Assembly (NCBI RefSeq): GCF_022647665.1
Contig: NZ_CP071872.1
Coordinates: 4,712,001 to 4,776,000, forward strand
Direction: 5' to 3'
Length of the DNA stretch: 64,000 nt
Source of the DNA: Streptomyces formicae
GTDB lineage: Bacteria; Actinomycetota; Actinomycetes; Streptomycetales; Streptomycetaceae
Under the pieces are notes generated by a model. The model had not been told where the DNA came from and did not search any database. It saw nothing but the letters and a program-made list of their open reading frames with translations. Numbering within the stretch: the first letter of the stretch is position 1; every line of letters starts with the position of its first letter. The position numbers were made by a program, and so were the translations under genes. Below are positions 60,069 to 64,000 of this stretch, piece after piece.

Positions 60069-60119
60069 GCCGGAAGGACGGCCCGCGCCGGAAGGACGGC
60101 CCGCGCCGGAAGGACGGCC
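60069..60119. repeat. 18-bp tandem repeat upstream of the ArsR-type gene
   Basis: Three copies (the last incomplete) of GCCGGAAGGACGGCCCGC lie between the operator copy at 60041 and the ohr terminator. No gene is seen in the repeat. Confidence 0.75.
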
Positions 60120-60147
60120 GAGGTCAGCCGAGGACGGTCGAGGACAG

Positions 60148-60176
60148 CTGCGGTGCCCGCGATGCGGGCACCGCAG
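60148..60176 (-). terminator. Hairpin terminator after ohr
   Basis: Perfect 13-bp arms CTGCGGTGCCCGC and GCGGGCACCGCAG around GAT lie nine bases beyond the ohr stop codon on the minus strand. Confidence 0.8.
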
Positions 60177-60185
60177 AGCGGGCGG

Positions 60186-60608
60186 CTACTCGACGACGAG
60201 CTCGACGGGGATGTTGCCGCGGGTCGCCTTGGAGTACGGGCAGACCTGGTGGGCCTGCTTCACCAGCAGCTGCCCCGTCTCGCCCTCGAGCGCCGGCGGC
60301 AGCTCGACGCGGAGCGTCACCGCGAGGCCGAAGCCGCCGTCCTCGTCCTTGCCGATACCGACCTCGGCGGTCACCGAGATCTCGCCGGTGTCGACCTTCG
60401 CCTGCCGTCCGACGAGGCCGAGCGCGCTCGCGAAGCAGGCGGCGTAGCCGGCGGCGAAGAGCTGCTCCGGGTTGGTGCCCTCACCGCTGCCGCCCAGGGC
60501 GGCGGGAGCGGCGAGCGGGAGGTCGAGTCGGCCGTCGGAGCTGACGGCGCGGCCGTCGCGGCCATTGGCGGTGGCGACCGCGGTGTACAGCGCGTTCATC
60601 GGATTCAT
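60186..60608 (-). CDS. ohr: Organic hydroperoxide resistance protein
   Basis: The protein has 140 residues if read from the ATG at 60608; an ATG three codons later (60599) is equally possible. It is an OsmC-fold peroxiredoxin with the two catalytic cysteines in AAGYAACFASALGLV and KQAHQVCPYSKAT. The conserved GTNPEQLFAAGYAAC is complete. Ohr reduces organic hydroperoxides with dihydrolipoamide as donor. It diverges from ohrR with an operator between, the standard layout. Confidence 0.95.
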   Translation of the reverse strand: MNPMNALYTAVATANGRDGRAVSSDGRLDLPLAAPAALGGSGEGTNPEQLFAAGYAACFASALGLVGRQAKVDTGEISVTAEVGIGKDEDGGFGLAVTLRVELPPALEGETGQLLVKQAHQVCPYSKATRGNIPVELVVE

Positions 60609-60646
60609 CCATCTGTCGGTGGGGCTGGACAGACGCAAGTACAGCA

Positions 60647-60661
60647 CACAATTAAGTTGTG
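60647..60661. promoter_or_regulatory. OhrR-type operator
   Basis: CACAATTAAGTTGTG is a dyad with one mismatch, followed by GCACAACT. It lies between ohr and ohrR and resembles the AT-rich OhrR boxes known from other bacteria. Confidence 0.75.
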
Positions 60662-60699
60662 CACAACTGAATGACGTACGGGCAGGTACTCTGGACACC

Positions 60700-61203
60700 A
60701 TGAAGACGACACCGGACGCCGTGCGGGACGACGAGATCCTCCGCCTCGACCTCCAGATCTGCTTCTCGCTCCACGCAGCCTCGCGCGCCTTCAACGGCGT
60801 CTACCGGGCGATCCTCAAGGACCTCGGGATCACCTATCCGCAGTACCTGGCGATGCTGGTGCTCTGGGAGCACGGCGAGCTGCCGGTCAAGACGATCGGA
60901 GCCCGGCTGCGCCTGGACTCGGGCACGCTCTCGCCGCTGCTCAAGCGGCTGGAGGCACTCGGCCTGGTGGAGCGCAGACGCAGCACGGAGGACGAGCGCT
61001 CGGTCACCGTCCGGCCGACCGCGCAGGGCGTCGCCCTGCGGGAGCGGGCCGCCCTGGTGCCGCGCCGGATCGCCGCCGCCACCGGACTGACCCTCACGGA
61101 GATCGGCGACCTCCAGGAACGGCTCGCGGCGCTGACGGCCAAGCTCGACGGCGCCGACCTGGAGTACGACCCGTCGGCAGGGTGCGCGGGCGGACAGGAC
61201 TGA
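60700..61203 (+). CDS. ohrR: MarR-family organic hydroperoxide sensor
   Basis: The protein has 167 residues from the ATG at 60700. The sensing cysteine is in LRLDLQICFSLHAASRAF near residue 20, the position used by OhrR, and the winged helix is VKTIGARLRLDSGTLSPLLK with wing ERRRSTEDERSVTV. Oxidation of the cysteine by organic peroxides releases DNA. It diverges from ohr and shares its operator. It lies 100 bases before the old-yellow-enzyme gene, which has its own operator. Confidence 0.95.
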   Translation: MKTTPDAVRDDEILRLDLQICFSLHAASRAFNGVYRAILKDLGITYPQYLAMLVLWEHGELPVKTIGARLRLDSGTLSPLLKRLEALGLVERRRSTEDERSVTVRPTAQGVALRERAALVPRRIAAATGLTLTEIGDLQERLAALTAKLDGADLEYDPSAGCAGGQD

Positions 61204-61214
61204 CACGGGCTTTA

Positions 61215-61233
61215 TACGAGGACCCTCGTAGTT
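61215..61233. promoter_or_regulatory. Shared operator, copy 2, with promoter of the old-yellow-enzyme gene
   Basis: TACGAGGACCCTCGTAGTT contains a perfect TACGAGG/CCTCGTA dyad and touches a consensus -35 box TTGACA at 61233-61238. TATCGT at 61258 is a possible -10 box. It matches 16 of 19 bases with the site at 60041. Confidence 0.75.
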
Positions 61234-61306
61234 TGACAGACGCCGTAGTACGGTGGCTATCGTACGACTGGCCCTTTCCCCGTGCATCCCGTGAATGGAG
61301 TCCGCC

Positions 61307-62386
61307 GTGAGCGCACTGTTCGAGCCGTACACCCTTCGGCAGCTGACGATCCCGAACCGGGTCTGGATGGCGCCCATGTGCCAGTACAGCGCCGAGGCGT
61401 CCGGCCCGGACGCGGGCGTCCCCAACGACTGGCACTTCGCCCACTACGCGGCCCGCGCGACCGGCGGCACCGGACTGATCCTCGCGGAGGCCACAGCGGT
61501 CTCGCCGGAGGGCCGGATCAGCCCCCACGACCTCGGCATCTGGAACGACACCCAGGTCGAGGGCTTCCGCCGGATCACCCGCTTCCTCAAGGCGCAGGGC
61601 ACCGTCCCCGGCATCCAGATCGCCCATGCCGGCCGCAAGGCGTCGACCGACCGGCCGTGGAACGGCGGTGCACCGGTCGGCCCGGACGCGAACGGCTGGC
61701 AGCCGCTCGGCCCGAGCCCGGTCGCCTTCGACGAGGGCCACCCCGTGCCCGACGAGCTGACGACGGCCCGGATCGCGGAGATCGTGGGCCAGTTCGCGGA
61801 CGCCGCGCGCCGGGCGCTGGACGCGGGCTTCGAGGTCGTCGAGGTGCACGGCGCGCACGGCTATCTCCTCGGGGAGTTCCTCTCCCCGCACAGCAACCAC
61901 CGGACCGACGAGTACGGCGGCTCCTTCGCCGACCGCACCCGGTTCGCCCTCGAAGTCGTCGACGCCGTACGGGCGGTGTGGCCGCGGGAGCTGCCTGTCC
62001 TCTTCCGCATCTCGGCGACCGACTGGCTGGACGAGAACGGGTGGACGGCCGACGACACCGTGCGCTTCGCCGCGCTGCTGAAGGAGCACGGCGTCGATCT
62101 CCTCGACGTCTCGTCCGGTGGCAACGCCGCTCGGGTACGGATCCCGGTCGGCCCCGGCTACCAAGTGCCGTTCGCGGCCCGGGTGAAGGCCGAGACGGGC
62201 CTGCCGGTCGCGGCCGTCGGGATGATCACCGATCCCGGGCAGGCCGAGAAGATCCTCTCCAACGGCGAGGCCGACGCGGTGCTGCTGGGGCGGGAGCTGC
62301 TGCGCGACCCGTCGTGGGCCCGGCGGGCGGCACGCGAGCTGGGCGGCACGATCCGGGTCCCCCAGCAGTACCACCGCTCGGTCTGA
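61307..62386 (+). CDS. Old-yellow-enzyme-family NADH:flavin oxidoreductase (YqjM-like)
   Basis: The protein has 359 residues from the GTG at 61307 (VSALFEPYTLRQLTIPNRVW), because GGAG is seven bases ahead; the ATG at 61295 has none. FMN barrel motifs are MAPMCQYSAE (with the YqjM-type cysteine), IQIAHAGRKAS, EVHGAHGYLLGEFLSPHSN and DAVLLGRELLRDPSW. Such enzymes reduce alpha,beta-unsaturated carbonyls with NAD(P)H. The operator shared with the ArsR-type regulator suggests induction by electrophiles or oxidants, fitting the neighbouring ohr genes. Confidence 0.94.
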   Translation: MSALFEPYTLRQLTIPNRVWMAPMCQYSAEASGPDAGVPNDWHFAHYAARATGGTGLILAEATAVSPEGRISPHDLGIWNDTQVEGFRRITRFLKAQGTVPGIQIAHAGRKASTDRPWNGGAPVGPDANGWQPLGPSPVAFDEGHPVPDELTTARIAEIVGQFADAARRALDAGFEVVEVHGAHGYLLGEFLSPHSNHRTDEYGGSFADRTRFALEVVDAVRAVWPRELPVLFRISATDWLDENGWTADDTVRFAALLKEHGVDLLDVSSGGNAARVRIPVGPGYQVPFAARVKAETGLPVAAVGMITDPGQAEKILSNGEADAVLLGRELLRDPSWARRAARELGGTIRVPQQYHRSV

Positions 62387-62526
62387 CCGCAGGGCGCGGC
62401 CGGGTGTCCGCGCAGGGCGGCCGGGCCGCGCCGACCTGCGCGGATGCGCGCAGCGGGGTCCACTGTCAGTGGTGGGGTGCAGACTGGCCCGTATTCCGCG
62501 ACAACGGCGTCCTGGAGGTGTCGGCG

Positions 62527-63611
62527 ATGACCGACGTACTGCTGGCTGTAGGCACTCGCAAAGGGCTCTTCATCGGCCGGAGGCGAGCCGGCCGATGGGA
62601 GTTCGACGGCCCCCACTTCAACGCGCAGGCGGTGTACTCGATCGGGATCGACACACGCCGCCCCGTCCCCCGGCTGCTCGTCGGCGGCGACAGCTCGCAC
62701 TGGGGACCGTCGGTCTTCCACTCCGACGATCTGGGTGCGAGCTGGAACGAGCCGGCGAAGCCTGCGATCAAGTTCCCGAAGGACACCGGGGCCTCCCTGG
62801 AGCGGGTCTGGCAGCTGCACCCGGCGGGCCCCACGGCCCCCGACGTGGTGTACGCGGGCACGGAGCCCGCGGCGCTGTTCCGCTCCGACGACGCCGGCGA
62901 GACGTTCGAGCTGGTCCGGCCGTTGTGGGAGCATCCGACGCGGTCGAAATGGGCGCCCGGCGGGGGCGGCGAGGCCGTCCACACGGTGGTCACCGACCGA
63001 CGGGCCCCGGAGGCCGTGACCGTCGCCGTCTCCGCGGCCGGGGTCTTCCGCAGCCGCGACGGCGGCGCCACGTGGAGCCCCTCCAACCAAGGAGTGTCGG
63101 CGGTCTTCCTGCCCGATCCGAACCCCGAGTTCGGCCAGTGCGTCCACAAGATCGCGCAGGACGCGGGCGATCTGGACCGGCTGTACCTGCAGAACCACTG
63201 GGGGGTGTACCGGAGCGACGACGCGGGCGCCAAGTGGACCGACATCGGCGACGGCCTGCCGTCCGACTTCGGCTTCACGGTCACCGCCCATCCGCACCGC
63301 CCGGACGTGGCGTACGTCTTCCCGATCAACGCGGACGAGGACCGGGTGCCCGCGGGGCGCCGCTGCCGGGTCTACCGCACGGCGGACGCGGGCCGCAGCT
63401 GGGAGCCCCTGTCGGCCGGCCTCCCCAGGACGACCACTACGGCACGGTGCTGCGCGACGCGATGTGCACGGACGGCGCCGACCCCGCTGGGGTGTACTTC
63501 GGCAACCGGAACGGGGAGTTGTTCGCGAGCGCCGACGACGGGGACAGCTGGCAGCAGCTCGCCTCGCACCTGCCGGACGTGCTGTGCGTGCGGGCGGCGG
63601 TGGTCGGCTGA
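62527..63611 (+). CDS. BNR/sialidase-like repeat protein, frameshifted
   Basis: The protein from the ATG at 62527 (MTDVLLAVGTRKGLFIGRRR) has repeated exo-sialidase-type Asp boxes: SVFHSDDLGASWNEP, LFRSDDAGETFELV, VFRSRDGGATWSPS, VYRSDDAGAKWTDI. At 63423-63426 the frame breaks after LSAGLP. The sequence QDDHYGTVLRDAMCTDGADP and ELFASADDGDSWQQLASHLP follows in the next frame. One added C in the run restores a 361-residue beta-propeller. No sialidase arginine triad is obvious, so it is better seen as a structural propeller of unknown role. It lies between the old-yellow-enzyme and ung genes. Confidence 0.82.
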
Positions 63612-63676
63612 GCACGGGTGCGGCCGCCCACCGCCGGGTGATCGGGACACGGGCCGCACCAGTAGAGTGACGCCCC

Positions 63677-64000
63677 GTGGCAGCACGACCCTTGAATGAG
63701 ATTGTCGAACCGGGGTGGGCGGACGCCCTTCGCCCGGTGGCCGAACGCGTCGCCGCGATGGGCGACTTCCTCCGCGCGGAGATCGCCGCGGGCCGGACGT
63801 ACCTGCCGGCAGGCGCGCATGTGCTGCGCGCCTTCCAGCAGCCGTTCGACGAGGTGCGCGTCCTGATCGTCGGCCAGGATCCCTACCCGACGCCGGGGCA
63901 CGCGGTGGGGCTGAGCTTCTCCGTCGCACCGGAGGTGCGTCCGCTCCCGGGCAGCCTGGAGAACATCTTCCGGGAGATGCACACCGACCTGGGGCTGCCC
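63677..64000 (+). CDS. ung: Uracil-DNA glycosylase, 3' end missing
   Basis: The first 108 codons from a GTG at 63677 are in the window. The catalytic water-activating motif VLIVGQDPYPTPGHAVGLSF is complete, followed by GSLENIFREMHTDLGLP, all typical of family 1 Ung. The enzyme removes uracil from DNA at the start of base excision repair. The gene runs off the right edge. AGTAGAGTGACGCCCC precedes the GTG, without a strong ribosome site. Confidence 0.95.
   Translation, partial: MAARPLNEIVEPGWADALRPVAERVAAMGDFLRAEIAAGRTYLPAGAHVLRAFQQPFDEVRVLIVGQDPYPTPGHAVGLSFSVAPEVRPLPGSLENIFREMHTDLGLP

Overview
The window is a high-GC actinobacterial chromosome segment, almost certainly Streptomyces. The support is GTG/TTG starts, short intergenic gaps, heavy antisense shadow ORFs, and several families largely confined to streptomycetes (DUF6421, DUF6332-like, a DUF5134/M56 pair, the HVDLGR..C leader peptide, the LVIVD protein). 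I see no rRNA, tRNA, CRISPR array, intact insertion sequence or phage block. The region reads as ordinary chromosome with a mix of metabolism, transport, regulators and stress genes.

Bases 1-13000: the end of an HpnB-like membrane glycosyltransferase, a two-domain TerD stress protein (frameshifted), a proline-rich small protein, a MOSC protein, a small membrane protein, an unusual beta-helix/AAA+ ATPase fusion, an 800-residue polytopic membrane protein with a C-terminal GHSQGS hydrolase domain, a DeoR regulator, an SRPBCC protein and a Cds1-type cysteine desulfhydrase-like PLP enzyme. Bases 13000-23000 are rich in regulators: a RsbW-type ATPase, TetR proteins with clear palindromic operators, a ROK regulator divergent from an MFS carrier, and a histidine kinase/response regulator pair. 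Bases 23000-28500 hold an F420-type DUF385 protein, a geranylgeranyl-reductase-like flavoenzyme, an M20 peptidase, a decayed metallo-beta-lactamase gene and a P-loop kinase/NUDIX fusion.

Bases 28400-37600 form a carbohydrate region. An ABC importer (binding protein and two permeases) diverges from a secreted GH27 alpha-galactosidase, with a perfect 14-bp palindrome between them. Further right a ROK glucokinase-like gene diverges from a LacI regulator over a GACAACGTTGTC operator. The likely flow is extracellular removal of galactose, import of the sugar, phosphorylation and repressor control. Bases 37600-49200 hold an MFS carrier, a DUF6986/citrate-lyase-like protein, etfB-etfA, and a sulfur/redox group (membrane thioredoxin, cysteine leader peptide, flavin reductase, divergent DUF4395). 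PlsC, a B3/B4 protein and a tight DUF6421-SDR-threonine aldolase operon follow.

Bases 49500-64000: GDPD, GNAT and VOC proteins, a DUF5134-M56 pair, PAP2 and HAD phosphatase-like proteins, a TetR regulator, an LVIVD surface protein, a DUF305 lipoprotein and an FprA-like reductase. An oxidative-stress block follows: an ArsR-type regulator, ohr/ohrR and an old-yellow-enzyme. The ArsR-type gene and the old-yellow-enzyme gene share a near-identical 19-bp operator. A BNR-repeat protein and the start of ung close the window.

A cross-cutting observation is that at least five otherwise intact genes are broken by what looks like one missing base in a short homopolymer, mostly G/C. This pattern fits sequencing error better than biological decay. 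Two loci (a VOC gene and a metallo-beta-lactamase gene) look more seriously damaged.
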